A DNA stretch of 64,000 bases from CAIKZZ01 sp035604595 (GCA_035604595.1 DATNIE010000026.1:1-64000); one strand, 5' to 3'. Positions 1 through 8,723 are shown, counted from the stretch's first letter. Notes: generated by a model from the sequence alone, not told the origin. A program made the numbers and translations.

Positions 1-219
1 CGTGTAAGAGTTACTGCCGCTGCTCGCCGTTAAGGTCGCCGAAGGAATGTTGAAAGGTTCCGCTGGTGCGGGTGCCGATTTCAGGTTCTGCTGCGTCGGG
101 CTCGATTGCATGGCGCTGCCTCCGCCACCTCCGCCACAACCGCACGCGGTAAGTACTATCAGCAAGAGCCCGGAGACGGTAACGTGAAAGACGTCGCGCA
201 GAGTTGTTTCACATGCCAC
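1..219 (-). CDS. Putative lipoprotein, N-terminal part (cut by window edge)
   Basis: An open minus-strand frame runs from a GTG at 217-219 off the left edge, giving 73 codons without a stop. The product starts with a short charged segment, a hydrophobic stretch and the lipobox LTAC with Cys26, followed by a glycine-rich linker (GCGGGGGS) and a Pro/Ala/Ser-rich region. This is the layout of an exported, lipid-anchored protein. The mature domain lies outside the window, so no function can be given. The start codon is uncertain because AAGGGG lies very close to the GTG. Confidence 0.5.
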   Translation of the reverse strand, partial: MACETTLRDVFHVTVSGLLLIVLTACGCGGGGGGSAMQSSPTQQNLKSAPAPAEPFNIPSATLTASSGSNSYT

Positions 220-620
220 CCCTTTTCAAAACGCCGAGCTGCTTATTTCCCCCGCTTATCACTGTCAGCCCCCTGTCGGTCGGCCGATCTGTTAATTTTC
301 CCGTATACGCCCTTGATCTGCACGGCATCAAGATGCGGCGCATCATTAAGTGCGGCGCGACCTACCGTTTATCGTGCAGGTCACCGTCTAGGCTTCGGCA
401 CTTCCGATATCGACTCCGGGCCAGCCAGGTCCTTTGGCCATGACCGGCTGCTTTCTGGCGCCGGTTTCAGCTAGTGGAGCGACCGCAATTGGCAGCCAAT
501 ACCGGAAGTTCAGCCTTGCGAAATGCCTGCCGCACAGCTGACATTCCGTTGCCCGCCGCCCGGGTCTGTTGCTAATACAAATGGCATCCGCGACCATCCC
601 TGGCACTAGGGGGAACGGCC
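220..620. other. Intergenic region, no convincing gene
   Basis: About 400 bases separate the divergent lipoprotein and TPR genes. Short open frames here have no Shine-Dalgarno sequence and no recognisable content. The region must carry both promoters, but I see no clear -35/-10 pair. A purine-rich AGGGGGA sits just before the TPR gene start. Confidence 0.5.
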
Positions 621-2483
621 ATGGCGGAAGGCTTGCTCGGTGGGGTCCTCAGCGGTGACGATGAGGACAAGGGTGCCTCGACGAAAGTCGGGCCGGAGGC
701 CTTGGTGGCGGCCGTGGCCGCTGACACCGTGAGCCAAAGCCCGGAAGTGGCAGCTGAGGCTGTCGCGTTGTTTCGAAAGCAGGCAGAGGTCCTGGAGGTT
801 CAGAGGAAGACCCTCGAAGCCGAACACGAATTCTTTGAAGCCGAATGGGGACCGCGCCTCCTCGGCATACGGCTGCGGATCGGATTCCAAATCTTCGCCG
901 TACTCACCACGACAGTCATCGGAATTGGCGCTGCGATTGTGATCCACGACGCTGTCAACTCGCACAGCGTCGTCATCGACCCGTTTGAGGCGCCACCCTC
1001 CCTCGCGGCGGACGGCCTGAACGGCAAGGTCCTCGCCGCCGGACTCCTCGATGTATTGACACGGATTCAGGCTGCGAACCGCAGCAGCGCGGAGCACCGG
1101 GCGCTCTCGAATGCGTGGACCAACGAGATCGCGATCAACGTCCCGGAAACGGGTGTCTCGATCGGGCAGCTCGAACGGATGCTGAAGACGCGCTTCGGCC
1201 ACGACCAGCATATTGACGGCGATCTGGTGAAGACCAAGACGGGCGGACTCGCGCTCACGGTGCGCGGCACCGGCATTCTTCCTAAGACCTTTACCGATGA
1301 GACGGGCGACCTCGACAAACTCCTGAAGGATGCCGGTGAGTACGTCTACGGGCAGTCCCAGCCCGGACTGTGGACTGCGTACCTGTCCAATAACGACCGG
1401 TACGACGAGGCAATCCGCTTCGCCCAGGCAGCGTACGCAACGGTCGATCCCAGCGAGCGGCCTTACGTGCTCAATTACTGGGCGAACGCTGTTGGCGGCA
1501 AAGGCGGTAACGGGGCGACGCGCGAGGCGTTAACGCTCTATCGGGAAACGGTCCGGCTCAAGCCCGATTTCTGGATCGGGTACAACAACATCATGTATGC
1601 ACTCGCGGGTCTCGGCGACGAGGAAGGCATGGTGCGCGCGGGTCAACAGATGATGAAGGTTGCCGGCGGGCGGCCTGGTCGGGCCCACGAGAATCTGTAT
1701 CAGAACTACGACGGAGTGGTCTGGGACCTGCCGGCAGGGCGCGCCGAGCAGATCGCCGACATGGACGCCAGCGGCGGCATCGGAACGACGGGCAGTGCCG
1801 CAGGCGCTGAAAATCTCAGCGTCGCGCAGTCTGAGGTGCAGTTGCACGACATCGAGGCGGCGGCACTCCGGCTAAAGACGACGCCCGTCGATGAGAGGAA
1901 CCTGCCGGACGTCGCGACGGCGGCGTTTGATCGGGCACTGCTCGCCGAAGAGGAGGGTGATCTCAAGGCGGCGGCGCGGGAGTGGGACGCCTTTGCGAAG
2001 GCCTATGCCAACCCGACCGTCTCGACCTCCAATCCCAATAGCATCTGCTTTGCGGCACTAACCTACGAGAAGACGGACCAGCCGGCCAAGGCAGATGCGG
2101 CGCTCAATGCTGTCGGCACGCTCACGTTCGTCGACTGCTACCGGTTCAGGGGCGACGTCCTCGACCTGCGCGGCCAGTGGGCGGGAGCGCAGGAGTGGTA
2201 TGCGAAGGCCGTGAAGCTTGGGCCCAGTATCCCTTCGGGTTACTACTCGTGGGGCGTGGCGCTTGCCAAGCACGGGGATCTCGACGGGGCGGCGGCCAAG
2301 CTCAAGGACGCCAATCAGACGGGACCGCACTGGGCCGATCCGCTGAAAGCGTGGGGCGACGTGCTGGCGAAGCAAGGCAATACCAAAGAAGCGCTGGCCA
2401 AGTACGGCGAGGCGCTCAAGTACGCGCCGAACTGGAAGCAACTCAAGGAAGCGCGCGAGGCGTTAGCGAAGCGGAAGTCCTGA
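621..2483 (+). CDS. Membrane-anchored TPR-repeat protein, function unknown
   Basis: A 620-residue protein. Residues about 40-75 are charged and heptad-like, a probable coiled coil. Residues about 87-109 form one transmembrane segment. The rest is a long soluble region in which the last ~300 residues have TPR-like helical pairs (for example around LDLRGQWAGAQEWYAKAV and AKQGNTKEALAKYGEAL). It is probably a bitopic inner-membrane protein with a large TPR scaffold; the side of the membrane is not clear. The start is supported by AGGGGGA 7 bases upstream. I do not recognise a named family. It stands alone, with intergenic repeats downstream, in an accessory-looking stretch. Confidence 0.8.
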   Translation: MAEGLLGGVLSGDDEDKGASTKVGPEALVAAVAADTVSQSPEVAAEAVALFRKQAEVLEVQRKTLEAEHEFFEAEWGPRLLGIRLRIGFQIFAVLTTTVIGIGAAIVIHDAVNSHSVVIDPFEAPPSLAADGLNGKVLAAGLLDVLTRIQAANRSSAEHRALSNAWTNEIAINVPETGVSIGQLERMLKTRFGHDQHIDGDLVKTKTGGLALTVRGTGILPKTFTDETGDLDKLLKDAGEYVYGQSQPGLWTAYLSNNDRYDEAIRFAQAAYATVDPSERPYVLNYWANAVGGKGGNGATREALTLYRETVRLKPDFWIGYNNIMYALAGLGDEEGMVRAGQQMMKVAGGRPGRAHENLYQNYDGVVWDLPAGRAEQIADMDASGGIGTTGSAAGAENLSVAQSEVQLHDIEAAALRLKTTPVDERNLPDVATAAFDRALLAEEEGDLKAAAREWDAFAKAYANPTVSTSNPNSICFAALTYEKTDQPAKADAALNAVGTLTFVDCYRFRGDVLDLRGQWAGAQEWYAKAVKLGPSIPSGYYSWGVALAKHGDLDGAAAKLKDANQTGPHWADPLKAWGDVLAKQGNTKEALAKYGEALKYAPNWKQLKEAREALAKRKS

Positions 2484-2497
2484 TTAGACTTCCCCGA

Positions 2498-2572
2498 AGC
2501 GGTCGTTCGCGACAGGCGAGTTCAGGAGCGGTCGTAGGCCGGGAATCGGGGGTCACCGGCTCCCGACAGGCA
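2498..2572 (+). repeat. Intergenic repeat, copy 1 (inverted relative to copy 2)
   Basis: This stretch is repeated in inverted orientation at 3189-3270. The best-conserved part is about 37 bases with four mismatches, around GGGTCACCGGCTCC. Similarity extends further at lower identity through GAGTTCAGGAGCGG. The two copies bracket the HNH gene. It may be a dispersed intergenic element or the ends of a small non-autonomous mobile unit. Confidence 0.6.
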
Positions 2573-2674
2573 GGAACCGCCGAAAGCACCCGTTGCAGTC
2601 GCAACTGTTGTTGCGGCCGTCACTTTTGCGCCTGCCACCTTCCGCCACTCAGGCAGAGAGCACAGAATCGGCCA

Positions 2675-3052
2675 ATGCCCACAAAGAAAGAAGGCTCCGA
2701 CCTCGAGCGCCTCGATCGGATCGTCGCCGACGCGCGACGCGCCCGGGAGGAGCGTGAACAAGGCTACCGGAGCCAGGCGCTTAAACTGCTTCCGTGGATC
2801 TGCGGCCGCTGCGCGCGGGAATTCGACCACACGACGGTTCACCTGTTGACCGTGCATCACAAGGATCACAATCACGACAACAACCCATCCGACGGTCGCA
2901 ACTGGGAATTGCTCTGCCTTTACTGCCACGACAACGAACACCAGCGCTACCTAGATCAGCCTGGCACGCTCGGCGGGCCCTCCGGCAGTGCCCCGCACGC
3001 AACCCACAGCCCGTTCGCTGATCTCGCGAGGTTACTCAAGAAGGAAGATTAA
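2675..3052 (+). CDS. yajD: HNH nuclease family protein, YajD type
   Basis: A 125-residue protein closely resembling E. coli YajD. It has a first cysteine pair CGRC (Cys43, Cys46), a central TVHHKDHNHDNNP segment with His61-His62, then NWELLCLYCHDNEH with Cys81, Cys84 and His85, and a C-terminal PFADLARLLKK tail also present in YajD. These make a zinc-stabilised HNH (beta-beta-alpha-metal) fold predicted to cleave or bind DNA; the biological role of YajD is not established. The ATG at 2675 fits the family length. The gene sits between two inverted copies of an intergenic repeat, so it may have moved as a cassette. Confidence 0.85.
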   Translation: MPTKKEGSDLERLDRIVADARRAREEREQGYRSQALKLLPWICGRCAREFDHTTVHLLTVHHKDHNHDNNPSDGRNWELLCLYCHDNEHQRYLDQPGTLGGPSGSAPHATHSPFADLARLLKKED

Positions 3053-3385
3053 GCCGACGTCGGCTGAGTCTGCTTTTGTAACACCAGGATCTGGGGCTCC
3101 GGTCAGCTGGCGCGGATTTCAGCATCCGGGAATGACCGCAATCGGGGAGCCATCCCGACATCGCGAACGTCCGGAGTTGGCCGGGTGCTGCTTGTCAGGA
3201 GCCGGTGACCCCTGATTCACGGCCTACGGCAGGTTCTGAACTGCATAGCCGACGGTCGCGACCGTCCGCTCTCTGGCGTCTGATTCAAGTGGCGTCACGA
3301 CTGATTTGGCAAGAAAAAAGCACACGATCCCCGACGTGGCGAGTATGGTCGTGATGCCGCGGACCATATCGTATACGGGGGCGCC
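3053..3385. other. Intergenic region carrying the second repeat copy
   Basis: About 330 bases between the HNH gene and the small lipoprotein. It contains repeat copy 2 and otherwise no frame with coding support. The upstream part also carries GACCGCAAT and AGCCA strings that resemble 488-500, possibly decayed repeat material. Confidence 0.5.
3189..3270 (-). repeat. Intergenic repeat, copy 2 (inverted relative to copy 1)
   Basis: The reverse complement of this stretch matches 2498-2572. The core AGGCCGTGAATCAGGGG aligns with AGGCCGGGAATCGGGGG, and GTCACCGGCTCC is identical in both. Copy 2 is slightly longer because of an insertion near CGGCTATG. Confidence 0.6.
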
Positions 3386-3799
3386 ATGTTTTTTGCGACC
3401 AAGAAGACACTAACAACCTGCCTAGTTGTTCTCGTCTGCCTGTCGACCGCGTGCACCACGATGCGCCCGATCGCGGCGGATGCTACCGGGGATTCGATTC
3501 GTCGGGAGATCAAACCCGGAGACACGGTTCGGGTCGTCACGAAGGGCGGGCCGGTCCACACTTTTCAGATCGCTGTGGTCGGCGCGACTTCCCTAGGTGG
3601 GAATGCGGTCAATACGTGGGCAGGTGCCCCGGACCCCGTCGGGTCGCGAATCGACGTGCCTTATTCAGAGATAGCCGAGCTCGACGTGAAGCGAACGAGC
3701 GGCCTCAAGACGGCTGGGTTGGTTGCCGCAGCGGTGCTCGTGGTCCTCGCGATCGCCTCTGGAGGAGGAAGCCATGACGTGGGTTACGGCAACCGATAA
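3386..3799 (+). CDS. Small putative lipoprotein
   Basis: A 137-residue protein with a basic N-terminus (KK), a hydrophobic core and the lipobox LSTAC with Cys23, so a lipid-modified envelope protein is likely. The mature part has a compact beta-rich segment (KPGDTVRVVTKGG, then VPYSEIAELDVKR), a layout common to small domains that read out a quantity through a pair of strands. A C-terminal hydrophobic stretch follows (TAGLVAAAVLVVLAIASGGG), then a short polar tail. I do not recognise a named family. It stands alone; a GC-rich stem with a 13-base loop at about 3859-3890 could end its transcript but lacks a T-run. Confidence 0.7.
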   Translation: MFFATKKTLTTCLVVLVCLSTACTTMRPIAADATGDSIRREIKPGDTVRVVTKGGPVHTFQIAVVGATSLGGNAVNTWAGAPDPVGSRIDVPYSEIAELDVKRTSGLKTAGLVAAAVLVVLAIASGGGSHDVGYGNR

Positions 3800-4019
3800 C
3801 ACCTAACGTCCGCTGCGGGCGCTGGCGCGATACCAGACGAGCCGGACGTGAAGAGTTTCGCCGCCCGGGACTGTCTGCTTGCGGGCGGCAATTTCGTGTC
3901 GCTGGAGGACCGGTCTTGGCCGGGAGCCACCGACTAGTAGCCGATCGGTGGCAGATCGAGCGTTACGACCGCTGTTAAACCCAAAGCGACCCAAAGGCGT
4001 TCGACGGTGTCTGCGACCG

Positions 4020-4823
4020 TCAAGGCTTCACAAACATAAGCGTCATGCGATCGGATTCGCCGATGGCCTGCATCTGCGCGTGCTCGGCTGCGGGACCGGA
4101 CAGATCCGGTGGCAAGCGATGCACGTTGATGTCTTCGGGGTCCTTGGGATTGGCGTTGATCTCGGAGACGCCGGCCACGCGGAAACCCGTCTTGAGCGCC
4201 ACCGCAATCAGGTAATCCTCGGGAATGCGGTGAAGTGCCATCGCGCTCTCCGTGGCTGTGGCGAACGGCTTGGCGCGGTGCTCCTCGAAGCCGAAGACGC
4301 CGCCAGGCTTGAGCACGTCGAACACGGACTTGAAGACGGCAGCAAGCGTCTCCGGACTGTCCATGAGCCAGTCGTGCGCGTTGCGGAAGCTGAGCACCAT
4401 GTCGGCAGAATTCTCAGCGCCCAGTCGCACCTGCTTGGGCGGATCGAACGGGATGATCTCCCCGATGTGTCCGAACACGGCCGGATTAGCCTTGATCCTG
4501 TCGGCGAACTTCGGATTGGAAGCTTCGAGCAAATGGCCGTGCGCGTAGAGGACGGGCGCGAGAATTTCGGTGTACCAGCCGCCGCCCGGCTGCAGTTCAA
4601 TGACGGTCATGTCCGGCTTGAGGCCGAAGAATTGCAGGGTCTCGATGGGATGCCGGTATTGATCGCGCGCCTTGTGCGCAGCCGAACGCCAGTCGCCGGT
4701 CACGGCTTTCTGCAGCAGCGCAATGGTGCTGTCGGATGGCGCGGCGGGATTGGCGCTGGCGACGGAGCCGAGGAGTAGGGTGCTGGCCAGCAGAATGAAG
4801 GGCTTGCAGATTCGGCGGAACAT
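4020..4823 (-). CDS. Exported class I SAM-methyltransferase-like protein
   Basis: A 267-residue protein. The first ~27 residues are a clear signal peptide (FRRICKPFILLASTLLLGS, then ASANPAAP). The mature part is a Rossmann methyltransferase fold: motif I IELQPGGGWYTEIL, an acidic position after LEASN, and VFDVLKPGGVFGFEEHR as the post-motif III region. The start is set by AGGAGG seven bases before the ATG. It stands alone on its strand. An exported methyltransferase is odd because SAM is cytosolic; the domain may have been re-used for another ligand. Substrate unknown. Confidence 0.75.
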   Translation of the reverse strand: MFRRICKPFILLASTLLLGSVASANPAAPSDSTIALLQKAVTGDWRSAAHKARDQYRHPIETLQFFGLKPDMTVIELQPGGGWYTEILAPVLYAHGHLLEASNPKFADRIKANPAVFGHIGEIIPFDPPKQVRLGAENSADMVLSFRNAHDWLMDSPETLAAVFKSVFDVLKPGGVFGFEEHRAKPFATATESAMALHRIPEDYLIAVALKTGFRVAGVSEINANPKDPEDINVHRLPPDLSGPAAEHAQMQAIGESDRMTLMFVKP

Positions 4824-5104
4824 GGTTCGACCTCCTGGCGATGGGCGTCCAAGATTACTCCGGGAAACCTCGAATGCGCGGCTTTCATTGCAAGCGGTCA
4901 GAGTGGAGTCACTTACTCTGAACGGCTGCTCCTGGCTGAGAGCGGTCTCTCGCCAACGTCTTGGCCGGGCAAGTTTGCGCGCGATTGCGTCCACACGAGA
5001 CTGCGGGTGCCGTCACGGTGCTTCGGGTAGACCGGGGCGCGAACGCCAATCTCCGCGAGGGACAGTTTGAGAACAATGCCCTATCGCGGTTCAGCGCCCA
5101 TCGC

Positions 5105-6145
5105 TCAGCGCGGCGCGCGCAGCGGCAGCATCGCAAACGCCGCGATCACCGGCCCCGCAGCCAGCGCCTCGAGCGGTCCCGGCGGATCCGCCTGTACGCA
5201 CACGACCGGCGCGCCCGGTGCCCCCCGCGGCCGGTACAGCGCAGGATCCACCGCGCCGAATAGCACGATCTCGGGCAGGCCGAGCGCGGCCGCGGCATGC
5301 GCCGGGCCGGTGTCGACGCTGACCATGGCATCCGCCCGCTCCAGCAGTGCGAGCAGGCGCGCCATCGGCAGGTCTCGCGCCACATTGATGACGTCCGGGT
5401 CCTTCAGCCGCAGCCTGATGTCCTCATTGAGCGCGTATTCGCTCGGCACGCCGAGCAGCAGCACCGCGTGCGTCGGGCAGCGCGCACGCATTCCCGCGAT
5501 GACCTCGGCCCAGCGCTGCTCGGGCCAGTACTTGGTATTGCTGCTGCGGCGGCGGCCGCCGCGGCGCATCGTCCGCTTGTTGCCGGCCTGCACCAGCAGC
5601 AGCCTGCGGCCGACCAGCCCCAGCGCGCCGAGCCAGGCCGTGAGCTCGGTACGCGCCGCCTGTGACACCTCGAGTGCGGCCCCGCCGGGTGCGGCCGCGG
5701 GCACCGCGGCCGGCGGATCGCCGAGCGCGGGCGGGCACAGAGCCGCGATGCGCCGGTAGCGATCGAGGTAGTGCTCGCTGGGAAGGCGCGGCAGGTCGGC
5801 GCCATCCACGATCCACTCCTCGCCGATGCCGGCACGCCGGAGCAGCGACTTGCCGATGCCCTCCGGATCGAGGAACCAGGTGGGCCCGACCCCGCGACGC
5901 TTGAGGCGCCGGACCAGCTCCCACTGGTCGGGACTGACCAGATACGGCCGCCGCCGGCTCCTGACGAGGAACAGCTCGCCGACCCCCGGCTGGCCGGTGA
6001 GCAGCGGCCCGGTCCAGCTGCCGGAGGACACGATGTCGACCGGTGCGCCGAAGCGCGCGGCCAGCGCGCGGATCAGCGGCGTCAGCAGCACCATGTCGCC
6101 AAAGGCGCCGCAGCGCATGACGAGCGGGCGCAACCCGGACGGCAC
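5105..6145 (-). CDS. Glycosyltransferase family 9 (heptosyltransferase-like)
   Basis: A 346-residue protein of the ADP-heptose:LPS heptosyltransferase superfamily. The N-terminal nucleotide-fold half starts MRCGAFGDMVLLTPLIRAL. The C-terminal half has the donor-site signature SVDTGPAHAAAALGLPEIVLFG split around Asp-Thr-Gly-Pro. It is cytoplasmic or peripheral at the inner membrane, probably adding a sugar to LPS core; donor and acceptor are not deducible. The GTG at 6143-6145 was chosen because GAGGAG lies nine bases upstream; an ATG at 6116-6118 is the alternative. It follows hemL by 13 bases, so they are likely co-transcribed although not obviously functionally linked. Confidence 0.8.
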   Translation of the reverse strand: MPSGLRPLVMRCGAFGDMVLLTPLIRALAARFGAPVDIVSSGSWTGPLLTGQPGVGELFLVRSRRRPYLVSPDQWELVRRLKRRGVGPTWFLDPEGIGKSLLRRAGIGEEWIVDGADLPRLPSEHYLDRYRRIAALCPPALGDPPAAVPAAAPGGAALEVSQAARTELTAWLGALGLVGRRLLLVQAGNKRTMRRGGRRRSSNTKYWPEQRWAEVIAGMRARCPTHAVLLLGVPSEYALNEDIRLRLKDPDVINVARDLPMARLLALLERADAMVSVDTGPAHAAAALGLPEIVLFGAVDPALYRPRGAPGAPVVCVQADPPGPLEALAAGPVIAAFAMLPLRAPR

Positions 6146-6158
6146 GTCGGTGAGCTCC

Positions 6159-7445
6159 TCAGCCGCGGCTGGCGGCAAACGCGCGGCGCGCCGCCGCGAG
6201 CGTCGCATCAATCTCGGCGGGGCCGTGGGCGGCCGACACGAAGCCGACTTCGAACGCCGACGGCGCCAGATACACGCCTTCCTTCAGCATCGCGTGGAAA
6301 AAGCGCTTGAAGCGCTCGACGTCACAACGCGTCGCCTCGGCGTAGGTCGTGACCGCCGGGCGGTCGGTGAAGAACAGCCCGAACATCCCGCAGACGTGGT
6401 TGGTGGCAAGCGGCACGCCCGCGGCCCGTGCGGCCGCCGCGAATCCCGTGACCAGCTCCGCGGTCGCGGCCGCAAGGCGCGCGTGGAACCCGGGGCTCTC
6501 GAGTGCGCGCAGCGTCGCAAGGCCGGCCGCCATGGCCACCGGGTTGCCGGACAGCGTGCCGGCTTGGTACACGGGGCCGAGTGGGGAGATGCGCTCCATG
6601 ATGTCGCGGCGTCCGCCGAAGGCGCCCACCGGCATCCCGCCGCCGACGATCTTGCCGAGCGTCGTCAGATCCGGCCGGATGCCGTACGCGGCCTGCGCGC
6701 CCCCGAGCGCAACGCGAAATCCGGTCATCACCTCATCGAAGATCAGCACCGCTCCATGCCGCGTGCACTCCTCGCGCAGGCATTCCAGGAACCCGGGCGC
6801 CGGCGGGATGCAGTTCATGTTGCCCGCGACCGGCTCGACGATCACGCAGGCGATCTCCCTGCCGAGCACGCGGAACGCCTCGCGCACCTGCGCGATGTCG
6901 TTGTAGCCGAGCGTGAGCGTATAGGCGGCGAGCGCGGCCGGCACGCCGGGTGAGGTGGGGACTCCAAGAGTCAGCGCACCGGATCCCGCCTTCACCAACA
7001 GCGAGTCTGAGTGGCCGTGGTAGCAGCCCTCGAACTTGATGATCTTGTCGCGGCCGGTGAAACCGCGGGCGAGGCGGATCGCGCTCATCGTCGCCTCCGT
7101 GCCCGAGCTCACCATGCGGACGAGCTCGATCGACGGGACGAGGCGGCAGATCAGCCGCGCAACCTCCGTCTCGATCGGCGTCGGGGCGCCGAACGACAGG
7201 CCGTCAGCGGCGGTCGTCTGCACTGCGCGGATCACGTCGGGGTGGGCATGGCCGAGGATTGCCGGGCCCCACGAGCCGACGTAGTCCAGGTAACGCGTGC
7301 CATCCGCGGACCAGACGTGAGCGCCGGCGGCCTTGACCAGGAATACCGGCTCGCCGCCTACGCCGCGAAATGCGCGCACCGGCGAATTCACTCCGCCGGG
7401 GATGAAACGGCAGGCTTCCTGATAAAGTTCGTGGGAGCTAGGCAC
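6159..7445 (-). CDS. hemL: Glutamate-1-semialdehyde 2,1-aminomutase
   Basis: A 428-residue PLP enzyme that converts glutamate-1-semialdehyde to 5-aminolevulinate in the C5 heme pathway. Diagnostic segments are FIPGGVNSPVRAFRGVGG near the N-terminus, VRMVSSGTEATMSAIRLARG at the phosphate site, IFDEVMTGFRV with the PLP-ring aspartate, and TTLGKIVGGGMPVGAFGG with the Schiff-base lysine. The GTG at 7443-7445 is preceded by GGAGG at ideal spacing and gives the usual family length; a longer frame upstream has no support. It is divergent from a rubredoxin gene only 69 bases away. Confidence 0.95.
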   Translation of the reverse strand: MPSSHELYQEACRFIPGGVNSPVRAFRGVGGEPVFLVKAAGAHVWSADGTRYLDYVGSWGPAILGHAHPDVIRAVQTTAADGLSFGAPTPIETEVARLICRLVPSIELVRMVSSGTEATMSAIRLARGFTGRDKIIKFEGCYHGHSDSLLVKAGSGALTLGVPTSPGVPAALAAYTLTLGYNDIAQVREAFRVLGREIACVIVEPVAGNMNCIPPAPGFLECLREECTRHGAVLIFDEVMTGFRVALGGAQAAYGIRPDLTTLGKIVGGGMPVGAFGGRRDIMERISPLGPVYQAGTLSGNPVAMAAGLATLRALESPGFHARLAAATAELVTGFAAAARAAGVPLATNHVCGMFGLFFTDRPAVTTYAEATRCDVERFKRFFHAMLKEGVYLAPSAFEVGFVSAAHGPAEIDATLAAARRAFAASRG

Positions 7446-7514
7446 GGGCACCTCCGGTACGCAGTGTACGGCGCATCGCGCGCCCCGGGTACGGCCCGAA
7501 CGGTGGACAGACGA

Positions 7515-7703
7515 ATGAACGATCGAATGAACGACGGGCTGAAGAGCTGGATCTGCGTGATCTGCGGCCACGTCTATGAGGAAGCGCAGGGCGACCCCGA
7601 CCGCGGAGTCCCTCCGGGGACACGCTGGACCGACGTACCCGCCGACTGGAGCTGTCCAGACTGCGGGGCCAGCAAGGACGACTTCGAGATGATCGAGCTC
7701 TAG
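7515..7703 (+). CDS. Rubredoxin
   Basis: A 62-residue protein with the two rubredoxin iron-binding knuckles CVICG (Cys14, Cys17) and CPDCG (Cys47, Cys50) and the intervening GDPDRGVPPGTRWTDVPADW signature, seen here as two overlapping pieces. It is a one-electron carrier with a single Fe(Cys)4 site; likely partners are a rubredoxin reductase or an oxygenase, neither visible here. The start may be the ATG at 7515 or the one at 7527, which sit in a repeated CGAATGAACGA sequence. Its TAG overlaps the TAG of the convergent phosphodiesterase gene. Confidence 0.92.
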   Translation: MNDRMNDGLKSWICVICGHVYEEAQGDPDRGVPPGTRWTDVPADWSCPDCGASKDDFEMIEL

Positions 7704-8503
7704 CCGGCTGAGCTGCGCGCCTGTGGCTCCTCGGCAGCGAGCCTTTCAGACTCCACCCACTCGACCCCGGTGTCGGCACGCCCGTCGGCGTGCAGCCGGA
7801 ACCAGCGGTAGCCGGGAGGGCGCTGATCGATCGCGAAGCCGTCGGACCCGGGCTTGAACTGCGCACAGGTCGAGGGCGTGCAGAGCAATCGCACCCCGCG
7901 GCGGGTGCCTTCCCAGGCTTGGTGCACGTGCCCCCAGACGAGCAGCCGCACGTTTGAATGCCGGTCGAGCACGTCAAACAGCGCAGCCGGGTTCTCGAGT
8001 CTGACGGAGTCGAGCCAGCGGCTCCCCATCGGGACCGGGTGATGGTGCAGGCACACGAGCGCGTGGCGGCCGGGATGCGCCGCGAGCGCCGCATCGAGCC
8101 GCTCGAGCTCCTGCTCGCCGACCCGGCCCGCGGTCATGCCCTGCAAGTACGAGTCGAGCATCACGAGCAGCCACTCGCCGTGACAGGCCGTGCCGCCGAT
8201 CTGGAAGGGCTGCGCGGCGAGCGCGGCGCGCATCGCGCCGATCTCGTCGTGGTTCCCCGGGATGCAGTAGACCGGCACCGTCGAGGCACCGAACAGCTCG
8301 CGCACCTGGCCATAGCCGGCCGCGTCGTCCTGCACCAGGTCGCCTGTGAGCAGGAGGGCGTCCCACTGCGCTTCGCGTCGCCGCGCGAGCGCCAGGGCCG
8401 CCTCGAGCGCCGGGCGCGTCGCGATGCCACGCAGGCATCCGTCTGCCGACCCATACAGGTGCAGATCGGTGAACTGGACGAGCCGGACCGGGGTGTGCCT
8501 CAC
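7700..8503 (-). CDS. cpdA: Metallophosphoesterase, 3',5'-cAMP phosphodiesterase CpdA-like
   Basis: A 267-residue calcineurin-like phosphoesterase. All metal and catalytic motifs are present in order: FTDLHL (Asp13, His15), LLTGDLVQD, PGNHD, LVCLHHHPVPMGS and WGHVHQ. The LHHHP and CTPSTCAQFKPG segments are typical of the CpdA (Icc) branch, which hydrolyses cAMP in the cytoplasm. The GTG at 8501-8503 gives the family length; the Shine-Dalgarno sequence is weak. It converges with rubredoxin, the stop codons overlapping. Substrate assignment is by family resemblance only. Confidence 0.82.
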   Translation of the reverse strand: MRHTPVRLVQFTDLHLYGSADGCLRGIATRPALEAALALARRREAQWDALLLTGDLVQDDAAGYGQVRELFGASTVPVYCIPGNHDEIGAMRAALAAQPFQIGGTACHGEWLLVMLDSYLQGMTAGRVGEQELERLDAALAAHPGRHALVCLHHHPVPMGSRWLDSVRLENPAALFDVLDRHSNVRLLVWGHVHQAWEGTRRGVRLLCTPSTCAQFKPGSDGFAIDQRPPGYRWFRLHADGRADTGVEWVESERLAAEEPQARSSAG

Positions 8504-8723
8504 GGTAATCTGTGACCTAATTCCGCCTGTGTACGGAGGCCGGATCGGCTCAGCATAACAATCGGCCCTGCGTGCGAAGGTGATCCACATCAAGTGCGGC
8601 CAGCGGCCCGGATGATGCGGTCCACGATTAGGAATTCGAGTCCGGCCCGGCCGCGGGGTTCCCGACAGTCCCGGCTGCACCGCAGCCGGCGCGTCCTCTC
8701 TTTAACCTATTCCGGGACGGGTG
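8504..8723. other. Intergenic region with a GC-rich hairpin
   Basis: About 220 bases between ahcY and the phosphodiesterase gene, both on the minus strand. A stem of CCGGCTGC and GCAGCCGG lies at about 8674-8692, downstream of ahcY in its direction, and could end its transcript, but no T-run follows. No gene is supported here. Confidence 0.4.

Noticed and set aside
313..331. TTGAT...ATCAA palindrome resembling an FNR/ANR box
   Set aside because: The spacer is nine bases instead of four, so it does not fit the FNR site.
3859..3890. GC-rich stem-loop as terminator of the small lipoprotein gene
   Set aside because: The loop is long and no T-run follows, so it is not listed as a terminator.
8600..8665. 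tRNA-like segment with GGAATTCGAGTCC and GCGGCC/GGCCGC ends
   Set aside because: The T-loop resemblance is superficial; spacing is too short and no anticodon arm or full cloverleaf can be drawn.
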